This document shows, piece by piece, positions 36,135 through 43,949 of a stretch of DNA of 64,000 bases. The notes below the pieces were generated by a model that did no database searches, was not told the origin of the DNA, and saw only the letters and a list, made by a program, of their open reading frames with translations. The DNA comes from Aquimarina longa SW024. Its GTDB lineage: Bacteria > Bacteroidota > Bacteroidia > Flavobacteriales > Flavobacteriaceae. The stretch spans positions 77,039-141,038 of the forward strand of contig NZ_KQ474101.1 in assembly GCF_001401755.1 (NCBI RefSeq), given 5' to 3'. Numbering within the stretch: the first letter of the stretch is position 1; each line of letters opens with the position of its first letter. The translations under genes were made by a program, and so were the position numbers.

Positions 36135-36428
36135 TTACAAATTAGAAACTTCGGTTACGCTCCAAGCTTCTGGTTTTTGATTAAATTTATTTTTGGTGTT
36201 TTTCCAAACTTCTTTAAATAACGTAGAGTTTCTATAGTTATTGAGGTGTACTTCTGATTCCCAATGGCTATAGGTAAAAAACTGATTGGAATGAGTAATA
36301 TCTCGCAATAATTTTAAATGACTACAGCCTTCAAAATTTCTAATTAGATCTTTATGTAGTTCAAAATTTTCTAAAAAAGCATCTATTTGATCGGGTATAA
36401 ATCCCATTTTTACGATTCGTAGTATCAT
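36135..36428 (-). CDS. Antibiotic-biosynthesis-monooxygenase-like (ABM) protein
   Basis: From ATG 36428 the protein has 97 residues: MILRIVKMGFIPDQIDAFLEN, then GCSHLKLLRD and YSHWESEVHLNNYRNS, the typical ABM ferredoxin-like fold. A longer frame starts at 36500, but this would add a Lys/Asn-rich stretch and overlap the next gene, so the shorter start is chosen. Such small proteins can be quinone or heme monooxygenases or unknown dimers; I see no clue to the substrate. It is leftward, with the SAM-hydroxide adenosyltransferase gene 64 bp upstream. Confidence 0.75.
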   Translation of the reverse strand: MILRIVKMGFIPDQIDAFLENFELHKDLIRNFEGCSHLKLLRDITHSNQFFTYSHWESEVHLNNYRNSTLFKEVWKNTKNKFNQKPEAWSVTEVSNL

Positions 36429-36492
36429 TTTATAAGTTTCAAAATAGTAAAACACAAAAGTTTTACAGTTTTTTTTTAAGTTATTTATAATT

Positions 36493-37323
36493 TTATTCAA
36501 AGCTTACACTTACAGTGTCTCTATAGTATAATCCAAATAGGCTAGAGGCTCCACCTATTGTTCTAGGATTACTCTTATATATGGCCAATTCTAAATATCC
36601 TGAGGAATTAAATAGAGCTATTTTTTTACCATCTTCTTCACGTTTACTTTTTTCAATTCCAAAATTAATAGCATCACTATATCGTAGATATACATTTTGG
36701 AATACAGCAGTACGTGCAGTAATTTTGAATTTCCTTCCTTTTCCAATTTTTTCAAATAGCTTACGTGTAATATTAGTAACTAGGTTACCATAATTATCGA
36801 TGTAAATGATACTTCCTACAATTTGGGTATCTCCTACATTAACAATAGGAGTGGCTCCTTTTATGGTTTTAATGTCAGAAATTGTTTTTCCGATTACCTC
36901 TAGGGTACCTCCACGAGCAATATGGCAAGCTACAGTTACAAAAACATCTAGTACAGGGAAATTACTAGCTATAGCATCATGAATGTTTATTTCTACAGTT
37001 TTTTCAGGATTAAACTCTGATGTAATTAGAGAAATTAGCCCATTATTAGCACATATAAAATAATGATCATCTAGCTGTACTGCGATATGTTTATTCTCGG
37101 GATTAAGTTCACTATCGATCCCAATAATATGGATACTCCCTTTTGGAAAATTTTTATAAGCATTTTGTATAATATATGCTGCTTCTGTAATATGAAAAGG
37201 TGAAACATCATGGGATATATCAACAATTTTGGCTTCTGGTAATTCTGAATAAATAGCTCCTTTAACCGCAGATACAAAATGATCTTTAATTCCGAAATCT
37301 GTAGTTAAGGTAATAATTGGCAT
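36493..37323 (-). CDS. SAM hydroxide adenosyltransferase (DUF62/chlorinase-fluorinase family)
   Basis: The 276-residue protein starts PIITLTTDFGIKDHFVSAVKG, with the key Asp in Thr-Thr-Asp-Phe-Gly. It contains VDISHDVSPFHITEAA and a C-terminal domain with YIDNYGNLVTNI. This is the SAM-dependent halogenase-like family; most bacterial members hydrolyse SAM to adenosine and methionine. It is next to the ABM-like gene in the leftward direction. The family is secure, the physiological role is not settled. Confidence 0.88.
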   Translation of the reverse strand: MPIITLTTDFGIKDHFVSAVKGAIYSELPEAKIVDISHDVSPFHITEAAYIIQNAYKNFPKGSIHIIGIDSELNPENKHIAVQLDDHYFICANNGLISLITSEFNPEKTVEINIHDAIASNFPVLDVFVTVACHIARGGTLEVIGKTISDIKTIKGATPIVNVGDTQIVGSIIYIDNYGNLVTNITRKLFEKIGKGRKFKITARTAVFQNVYLRYSDAINFGIEKSKREEDGKKIALFNSSGYLELAIYKSNPRTIGGASSLFGLYYRDTVSVSFE

Positions 37324-37349
37324 GTATAAGAATTGTTAATATCTTTTAG

Positions 37350-37378
37350 TTGTAAGCGTATAAAAATATGTAAATTTG
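37350..37378 (+). promoter_or_regulatory. Possible promoter for phoH-like gene
   Basis: TAAATTTG at 37371-37378 fits TAnnTTTG, with TTG at 37350-37352 (18-base spacing). It would give a 5' leader of about 200 bases before the gene at 37584. Confidence 0.4.
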
Positions 37379-37583
37379 TTATGAGATTGTTTACAGTTTT
37401 TTTTGATTACATAATGATGATAAAACTACTATATTTATTGCTTAATTTACTAATATATAGTAGTGATAACTAAAATATGTTATTTTGTTTTTCAATTTAT
37501 TTTGTATTCCTGACAAAAATGTAAACAATTTTAGCAAACTTAGGCAATCCTAAAAAAAAATCATACTAAAATTCGTATAGCTT

Positions 37584-38540
37584 TTGAATGAACTTATAAT
37601 TGAACTGACAGAAATCAACCCGAGAGAGTTTTTCGGACTTCAGAATAGTAATATTCAACTATTAAAAAAATACTTCCCTAAGTTAAAAATTGTGGCAAGA
37701 GGTAGTAAGTTAAAAGTGTATGGTGATGAAGATCTACTAGAAGAGTTTGATAAACGATTTAATATGTTACTAGAACATTTTGCTAAATATAATAAGCTTG
37801 ATGAGAATGTAATAGAACGCGTACTTACTAGTGACAGTAAAGAAGACTATGAGACATCGGTTAATAGTGGAGAAGTATTAGTACATGGAGTAGGAGGTAA
37901 ACTCATTAAAGCTCAGACTGCTAATCAGCGTAAACTAGTAGAATCCTGTACTAAGAATGATATGGTTTTTGCGATAGGTCCAGCCGGAACAGGAAAAACG
38001 TATACAGGAGTTGCATTAGCCATTAAAGCATTAAAAGAAAAGCAAGTTAAGCGTATTATCCTTACACGCCCTGCTGTAGAAGCTGGGGAGAATCTTGGTT
38101 TTTTGCCAGGAGACTTAAAAGAGAAGCTAGATCCTTATATGCAACCTTTATATGATGCTTTACGTGATATGATCCCTAGTGAAAAACTAGATAGTTTTAT
38201 TGAAAAAGGAGTTATTCAAATTGCTCCAATGGCATTTATGCGAGGTAGAACTCTAGATAATGCTTTTGTAATCCTTGATGAGGCGCAGAATACAACACAT
38301 GCCCAAATGAAAATGTTTTTGACTCGTATGGGTAAAAATGCTAAGTTTATTATTACTGGTGATCCAGGGCAAATTGATTTGCCAAGAAGAGTTACATCAG
38401 GGCTTAAAGAAGCTTTATTAGTACTGAAAAATGTTCAGGGTATTGGCATGATTTATCTAGATGATAAAGATGTGATTCGTCATAAATTAGTAAAGAAAGT
38501 GATTGCAGCATATAAAGAAATTGAAAATAGAAATGGATAA
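37584..38540 (+). CDS. PhoH-family ATPase
   Basis: The 318-residue protein has an N-terminal KH-like region (about 1-100) and the PhoH P-loop domain: Walker A GPAGTGKT near residue 133, LPGDLKEKLDPY and the Walker B FVILDEAQN. It is cytoplasmic; the family is linked to RNA processing, but its reaction is unclear. The start is TTG (37584-37586): the reading M-NELIIELTE matches the usual start of flavobacterial homologues, and no in-frame ATG is near it. It is followed by purC on the same strand, 114 bp away. Confidence 0.88.
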   Translation: MNELIIELTEINPREFFGLQNSNIQLLKKYFPKLKIVARGSKLKVYGDEDLLEEFDKRFNMLLEHFAKYNKLDENVIERVLTSDSKEDYETSVNSGEVLVHGVGGKLIKAQTANQRKLVESCTKNDMVFAIGPAGTGKTYTGVALAIKALKEKQVKRIILTRPAVEAGENLGFLPGDLKEKLDPYMQPLYDALRDMIPSEKLDSFIEKGVIQIAPMAFMRGRTLDNAFVILDEAQNTTHAQMKMFLTRMGKNAKFIITGDPGQIDLPRRVTSGLKEALLVLKNVQGIGMIYLDDKDVIRHKLVKKVIAAYKEIENRNG

Positions 38541-38598
38541 TTTAGTAGTTGACTAAGAGAGAATGCTTAACTGTTAGCATATATGTTGCTCTACTTTT

Positions 38599-38646
38599 AC
38601 TAAGTGACCCAAATACTCACTAACTAAGTGATCCAAATATTTACAA
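38599..38646. repeat. Two copies of a 24-bp unit ahead of purC
   Basis: ACTAAGTGACCCAAATA (38599) and ACTAAGTGATCCAAATA (38623) begin two adjacent 24-bp units that end 9 bases before the purC start codon. They could bind a regulator or be a plain duplication. Confidence 0.75.
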
Positions 38647-38654
38647 AGTAAGAA

Positions 38655-39602
38655 ATGAATACAATAATAGACACAAATTATAATTTTCCTAACCAAAAAT
38701 CAGTGTATAAAGGAAAAGTAAGAGAAGTATATAGTATAGATGATGAATTATTGGTGATGATTGCAACTGATCGTTTATCTGCGTTTGATGTAGTAATGCC
38801 GAGAGGAATCCCTTTTAAAGGGCAGATTCTTAATCAGATTGCTACTAAGATGATGAAAGAAACAGAAGATTTGGTTCCAAACTGGTTGATTGCTACTCCA
38901 GATCCAAATGTGGCAATAGGTCATTTTTGTGAACCGTTTAAGATAGAAATGGTTATAAGAGGTTATTTATCAGGGCATGCTGCTCGTGAGTATGTATTAG
39001 GAAAACGAATGCTATGCGGTGTTGCTATGCCAGAGGGAATGAAAGAAAATGATAAATTCCCTGAACCAATCATTACTCCTTCTACTAAAGCCGATAATGG
39101 AGAACATGATGAGGATATTTCTAGAGAAGAGATACTATCAAAAAAAATTGTCTCAGAAGAAGATTATCTCGTTTTAGAAGAGTATACTCGTAAGCTTTTT
39201 CAAAGAGGAACAGAGATCGCTGAAGCACGAGGATTAATTTTAGTGGATACTAAATATGAATTTGGAAAAACTAAAGAAGGTAAGATTGTATTGATTGATG
39301 AAATACATACTCCTGATTCTTCGCGTTATTTTTATATAGAAGGATATAAAGAACGACAGCAAAACGAAGAGCCTCAAAAACAATTGTCAAAAGAATTTGT
39401 AAGACAGTGGTTGATTAGTAATGGTTTTCAAGGAAAAGAAGGACAACAGATTCCAGAAATGACAGATGAATATATTCAATCTGTTTCTGAACGTTATATC
39501 GAATTATATGAAAATATAACCGGAACTCCTTTTGAGAAAGCAAGTGTTTCTAATATAGATGCTAGAATAGAAAATAATGTATTAGAATATTTAAAACCAT
39601 AA
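38655..39602 (+). CDS. purC: Phosphoribosylaminoimidazole-succinocarboxamide synthase
   Basis: The 315-residue protein is the longer type of SAICAR synthetase. The N-terminal [16 protein letters not shown] is the typical ATP-grasp-like start, followed by [27 protein letters not shown]. The 50-residue insert and the C-terminal motif [14 protein letters not shown] are also family features. It converts CAIR, Asp and ATP to SAICAR in purine biosynthesis. No other purine gene lies next to it. A perfect terminator follows 19 bases past the stop. Confidence 0.97.
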   Translation: MNTIIDTNYNFPNQKSVYKGKVREVYSIDDELLVMIATDRLSAFDVVMPRGIPFKGQILNQIATKMMKETEDLVPNWLIATPDPNVAIGHFCEPFKIEMVIRGYLSGHAAREYVLGKRMLCGVAMPEGMKENDKFPEPIITPSTKADNGEHDEDISREEILSKKIVSEEDYLVLEEYTRKLFQRGTEIAEARGLILVDTKYEFGKTKEGKIVLIDEIHTPDSSRYFYIEGYKERQQNEEPQKQLSKEFVRQWLISNGFQGKEGQQIPEMTDEYIQSVSERYIELYENITGTPFEKASVSNIDARIENNVLEYLKP

Positions 39603-39621
39603 TCTAACACACATACCTAAT

Positions 39622-39659
39622 AAAAAATCCTAATGAAAATCTATTCATTAGGATTTTTT
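39622..39659 (+). terminator. Strong terminator after purC
   Basis: A perfect 16-bp stem (AAAAAATCCTAATGAA / TTCATTAGGATTTTTT) with a 6-base loop. Its symmetry allows it to act for both strands, since a leftward gene ends at 39714. Confidence 0.92.
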
Positions 39660-39713
39660 AGTGTCAATTTTTAAAAAAGAAACCGATATATCCTAGGTTC
39701 ATTATTGATGTTA

Positions 39714-40118
39714 TTAGGCTACCTTATATTCTAACAATTGTATATTGTCTTGTAGGCGCTCTTTTACAATACTCATCATACGCTTATTTAGAGCTGAAGA
39801 GTTATTAATATACTTTAGATACTCTTCTATAGTAAACTGACCTATAATCATCCCTTTAAGATTATTTCTAAATTTCATATCTTTTTGGATAGCATTTTCG
39901 ATAAAATCAAAACGCTTTTCTAATGATAATTCATAGAACGTATTTTTTCTTTTTTTTATGTAATTTTTAAAAACTTCGATTAATAACTCGCTCTGTAGCT
40001 TTATAATTGGTCGAATTGTTTTATTCTGAAACTGTTCATCATTGGACATGTTTTCAGAAACTCTTGCATTTAACAATTGCGGACGTATTGCTAACAAATT
40101 TGATTCCCTGTTTTCCAT
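39714..40118 (-). CDS. Unrecognised helical cytoplasmic protein
   Basis: The 134-residue protein has no signal peptide or membrane segment and is mostly helical. It starts MENRESNLLAIRPQLLNARV; the Lys/Glu-rich middle (FKNYIKKRKNTFYELSLEKRFDFIENAIQKD) is amphipathic and the end carries a SALNKRMMSIVKERLQ helix. It looks like a conserved flavobacterial protein of no known function; I cannot name a domain. It ends 54 bases from the bidirectional terminator after purC. Confidence 0.65.
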   Translation of the reverse strand: MENRESNLLAIRPQLLNARVSENMSNDEQFQNKTIRPIIKLQSELLIEVFKNYIKKRKNTFYELSLEKRFDFIENAIQKDMKFRNNLKGMIIGQFTIEEYLKYINNSSALNKRMMSIVKERLQDNIQLLEYKVA

Positions 40119-40610
40119 AATAAAAGAATGTTTATTAAAAATAGTTAATAGTAGTGCTTAAAAATCAAGTATATGTATAGAGTTTTAAACTACTTATAAA
40201 CAATTTTAGGATATATACTTGTTATATTTTACTTTACTAAGCTAGTTTTTTTGAGCTTCTGGTATATTAACTTAATGATAAGATATGTGAAGAGATTTTA
40301 CATTCTAAGTTAAGAAAAAATATGTTAAATAATACGCTACTTTTTTATATCATATTTATTAAGAAAAAGAATCTAATTGCCATTCCTTTAATTTTAATTA
40401 ATTTCCCTAAATACATAACAAAAATAATTATTATTGGTTAAAGATCATATGATCAGCTTATTATTGAAACCTCATAGTTTTTTTTCTACCTGTGAGGTCT
40501 AACAAATGTATTGTCATTAAGTTTTTGATTATTATTAGTTTATGTTTTTGTTTTGTTGTGGGTTAAATTAATTTTATAAAAATAAATATAAAAATAAATA
40601 TAAAAAAAAG
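40119..40610. other. Intergenic region with a degenerate palindrome
   Basis: These 492 AT-rich bases lie between divergent genes. The only clear structure is a degenerate CCTCACAGGT-type hairpin at 40469-40498. I see no gene. Confidence 0.5.
40469..40498. repeat. Degenerate CCTCACAGGT-type palindrome
   Basis: ACCTCATAG and CTACCTGTGAGGT flank a T-rich loop. This resembles the better palindrome at 26835-26862 and suggests a small repeated hairpin family. Confidence 0.55.
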
Positions 40611-41501
40611 ATGAAATTCGGAAAAGTAGAACGTCCAGATATAATAGATTTTACGTTACCAGAAGATGATAAAAACACCTCTAGAGTTATAGAAAAGACC
40701 TCTAAAGAAGGAATATCTGTATACGTTGGTTGTGCTAAGTGGAATAAGCAAGATTTAAAGGGATTTTATCCCAGAGGTACTAAAGATGAATTAGAATACT
40801 ATTCTAGACAATTTAATAGCATAGAGCTAAATGCTACTTTTTACAGAATATTTTCTGAAGATCAATATAAGAAGTGGTATGATAAAACTCCTGAGGATTT
40901 TAAGTTTTTCCCAAAACTTGTGCAGAATATCTCTCATCTAAAAAGGCTAAATGATGATGTACAACCTTATGTAGATGAGTATATATCTAATGTAATTTAT
41001 TTAAAAGAAAAATTAGGAACAATATTCCTACAAATGCATAGTAATTTTGGGCCTAAAAATTTTGATAGAGTCATACGGTTTGTTGAAAAATGGCCAAAAG
41101 AAATACGTCTAGCAATAGAATTTAGACATACAGATTGGTTTAATGATTCTGTAGTATCTAATGAGTTGTATAATCTTATGGAAGAGAATACTATTGCAAA
41201 TATAATAACGGATACTGCCGGAAGAAGAGATCTATTACATATGTGTTTAACTAATGATGAAGCTTTTATAAGATATGTTGGAGCAAATCATGAAACTGAT
41301 TATACTCGATTGGATGATTGGGTACGGAGACTTGCTATATGGAAAGGTCAAGGGATTAATAAAATTCATTTTTTTGTACACCAAAATATAGAAGAAGAAT
41401 CACCATTATTATCTAAATATTTCATCAAAAAAATGAATGATCGTTTAGGGACACAACTTAACTTACCTAATCATTTATCCGATGAACTGAAGTTGTTTTA
41501 G
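40611..41501 (+). CDS. DUF72-family TIM-barrel-like protein
   Basis: The 296-residue protein has the DUF72 pattern: VYVGCAKWNKQDLKGFYP near residue 37, then FNSIELNATFYRI, FKFFPKLVQNISH, and LGTIFLQMHSNFGP. The later IRLAIEFRHTDWF also matches. The fold is TIM-barrel-like; no reaction is known for the family. The first 35 residues precede the conserved domain. It stands alone with an A-rich leader ahead of its ATG. Confidence 0.85.
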   Translation: MKFGKVERPDIIDFTLPEDDKNTSRVIEKTSKEGISVYVGCAKWNKQDLKGFYPRGTKDELEYYSRQFNSIELNATFYRIFSEDQYKKWYDKTPEDFKFFPKLVQNISHLKRLNDDVQPYVDEYISNVIYLKEKLGTIFLQMHSNFGPKNFDRVIRFVEKWPKEIRLAIEFRHTDWFNDSVVSNELYNLMEENTIANIITDTAGRRDLLHMCLTNDEAFIRYVGANHETDYTRLDDWVRRLAIWKGQGINKIHFFVHQNIEEESPLLSKYFIKKMNDRLGTQLNLPNHLSDELKLF

Positions 41502-41726
41502 GGGGAGTTTTATATATTAATATGATCTAAATTCATTTTTTTGAAAACATAATTGACTCTTCTAAAGTGTTAAAAAATAGCTTTTTTTTGCTTTTTAACG
41601 ATTATGTGTGTATTTTGACGATAAATTAAAGGGTTTTACCGTAAGAAAAAACAACATCTCTTCTTACAAAACTTAATTTTGAAATCAATAAATAACCAAC
41701 GTCACATAACTTTTAAATATATTTAT

Positions 41727-42083
41727 ATGAATAAATTTTTATGCTACACAATCGTATTAACTCTTTTATTAATTACTAACATAGGATACTCTCAATCTAT
41801 AAATACAGATTCTCCTCTTCATGTAGAAGGTGTATTTCTTTCAAATCCTCATTTGAACCATAATGTCAGTAAGACTTTTTTAAATATTGATATAAAAAAT
41901 CATCACTTAGATGAAGATCATGATCATACACATACTATTTCATTACTAGATATCATATCGTCTGATGAAGGTGCTGATTTTAATTGTTCAGGAGGTTTTT
42001 GTATGATTAAATCTCATTTTCATAAAAAAGGATTGACTTTAAAAAAACAATTTTTTAATTACTTCATGAAAATTGCATGCTAA
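41727..42083 (+). CDS. Small exported His/Cys-rich unrecognised protein
   Basis: From ATG 41727 the protein has 118 residues and a clean signal peptide (MNKFLCYTIVLTLLLITN, cleavage near Gly-Tyr-Ser-Gln). An in-frame ATG at 41679 would put 16 polar residues before it and is less likely. The mature part has a His/Asp-rich stretch (HHLDEDHDHTHT) and Cys in Phe-Asn-Cys-Ser-Gly-Gly-Phe-Cys, then Ser-His-Phe-His. These would suit binding of zinc or copper. It stands alone. I do not recognise a family. Confidence 0.6.
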   Translation: MNKFLCYTIVLTLLLITNIGYSQSINTDSPLHVEGVFLSNPHLNHNVSKTFLNIDIKNHHLDEDHDHTHTISLLDIISSDEGADFNCSGGFCMIKSHFHKKGLTLKKQFFNYFMKIAC

Positions 42084-42457
42084 TATTTAAAAATCTATAA
42101 ATAGCGTTAATTTAGGATGTTTTTATATTTCATGGCTAAACTCATTTGCAGTAGATGGCTAAAAAAACTCTTTTAAAAATAGCATATGTATAGATTTATA
42201 AAATGTAAAACCATTGTTTTTACATATATTATATTAAAAAATACTTAGATCAGAATATTTTTTTAGAAGTATCGCCCCCTTCTTTTATTAGCTTATTAAT
42301 AAAAAGATCTAAAAAAATAATAAGTGTTCTGATTTATATATTATTTCTAAGATTCAATCCCCTTACTAGAATTTAGTCATCAGATGTCAGTTATTTTTTG
42401 ATTAAGTTGAATTATGAATAGATATTCGTTTATTTTTGCAACTTAAACGATATATGT
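42084..42457. other. Intergenic region ahead of the helicase gene
   Basis: These 374 bases are AT-rich. The only item I can support is the promoter at 42407-42438. No gene is seen. Confidence 0.5.
42407..42438 (+). promoter_or_regulatory. Flavobacterial promoter of the helicase gene
   Basis: TTG at 42407-42409 and TATTTTTG at 42431-42438 fit the -33/-7 elements of Bacteroidota promoters with 21-base spacing. The start codon follows 19 bases later. Confidence 0.55.
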
Positions 42458-43567
42458 ATGACATTTTTAGAGCTGGGTGTTTCTAAAGACCTTAATAAAG
42501 GTCTTAAGGAAATGGGAATAACTACTCCTACAAAAATTCAAGAACAGGCGATTCCTGTTTTGATGAATAACAAAACTGATTTTATAGGCAAAGCGCAAAC
42601 AGGAACAGGTAAGACTGCTGCATTTGGAATTCCGATACTATCACAAATAAACCCTTCTAAAAAACAAGTACAAGCTTTGATTCTAGCTCCTACTAGAGAA
42701 TTAGGTCAGCAAATAGCTAAACAACTTTTTAAATTCACAAAATATACAGATAAAATTTTTACAGAATCAGTTTATGGAGGGGAGAAAATCGAAAGACAAC
42801 TTTCTAGGTTAAAAAGACCTACGCATATTATTGTAGCAACACCAGGAAGACTTATTGATTTAATAAACAGAAAAGCAGTTGATATTTCTGAAATTAAAAC
42901 ATTGGTGATGGATGAAGCTGATGAAATGTTAAGTATGGGGTTTAAAAAAGAATTAACAACCATTCTCGCTCAAACTAAAGGAACTAGAAATGTTTGGCTT
43001 TTTTCTGCAACAATGCCATCTTCATTAAACGAAATCATAAATTCTTATGTAAGGAATAATGCCGTTAGGATAAGTATAGATAGAGATGATGCTATAAATA
43101 AAGGAATAAATCATCAATTTGTAGTAGGTGATGAGGTTAGTAAATTAGATACACTTATTTATTTTTTAAAAACACAACGAGAGGGGAGAGGTATTGTTTT
43201 TACAAAAACTAAAGTTGCAGCGCGGACATTATCTAAGCAGTTAAAAGCAAAGAATTATGATATCGGTTTGCTAGAAGGAGATATGACACAAAAAGACCGT
43301 GATAAAGTAATGAGGGCTTTTAGAAATACAACAATACAATTATTAATTTCTACAGATGTAGCAGCTAGAGGTATTGATGTTGCTAATCTTGCTTTTGTAG
43401 TACATTATCAATTACCTGATCAGATAGAATATTATACACATAGGAGTGGTAGGACGGCTAGAGCAGGTAATACAGGTATATCCTTAGCTTTAATCGTTAA
43501 ATCCGAAATAAATAGTATAAGAGATATCGAGAAACAACTAGGTATACGATTTAGTCAAATTAGATAG
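42458..43567 (+). CDS. DEAD-box RNA helicase
   Basis: The 369-residue protein has all helicase motifs in order: Q motif (PTKIQEQAIPVL), I (AQTGTGKT), Ia (PTREL), Ib (TPGR), II (DEAD), III (SAT), IV (GIVFTKT), V (STDVAARGID) and VI (HRSGRTARAG). It ends soon after motif VI, so it is a minimal helicase without the C-terminal RNA-binding or basic extension of many homologues. It unwinds RNA in ribosome assembly or mRNA turnover. Its end overlaps the end of the convergent receiver gene by 8 bases. Confidence 0.93.
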   Translation: MTFLELGVSKDLNKGLKEMGITTPTKIQEQAIPVLMNNKTDFIGKAQTGTGKTAAFGIPILSQINPSKKQVQALILAPTRELGQQIAKQLFKFTKYTDKIFTESVYGGEKIERQLSRLKRPTHIIVATPGRLIDLINRKAVDISEIKTLVMDEADEMLSMGFKKELTTILAQTKGTRNVWLFSATMPSSLNEIINSYVRNNAVRISIDRDDAINKGINHQFVVGDEVSKLDTLIYFLKTQREGRGIVFTKTKVAARTLSKQLKAKNYDIGLLEGDMTQKDRDKVMRAFRNTTIQLLISTDVAARGIDVANLAFVVHYQLPDQIEYYTHRSGRTARAGNTGISLALIVKSEINSIRDIEKQLGIRFSQIR

Positions 43568-43949
43568 CCTGACTTTTATTAATGGCACCTTTTATTTTTG
43601 ATATAACAGTTATTAATTGATCAAAATTTACAGGTTTAGAAAAATAATTGTCAAAACCAGTGTTTATGAAACGTTGTTTGTCTCCAGGCATTGCATATGC
43701 TGTTACAGCAAATACAGGGATATTACTAAGAATATCTATTTTGCGTAGCTTCTTTAATAATTCACAGCCATCCATTTGATTAAGTCCTAGATTAATATCG
43801 ACTAGGATAAGATCAAGATTTTTTTCTTTTACAACCTTGAGTGCTTGTGAACCGTTTTCTGCTATGATAACATTCGAATGGTTTTTGGTTAGCATTTTAT
43901 CCATAACCATTGCATTTATCTTATTATCTTCTACGTAAAGGACATTCAT
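43560..43949 (-). CDS. Single-domain response regulator (receiver only)
   Basis: The 129-residue protein is a stand-alone receiver: acidic pocket in VLYVEDNKINAM, phospho-Asp in LILVDINLG, Thr in FAVTAYA and Lys in YFSKPV. It has no output domain. Its start overlaps the stop of the sensor kinase by 4 bases, so both are made together. It probably acts as the kinase's phosphate acceptor, passing the signal on or acting as a phosphate sink. Confidence 0.9.
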   Translation of the reverse strand: MNVLYVEDNKINAMVMDKMLTKNHSNVIIAENGSQALKVVKEKNLDLILVDINLGLNQMDGCELLKKLRKIDILSNIPVFAVTAYAMPGDKQRFINTGFDNYFSKPVNFDQLITVISKIKGAINKSQAI

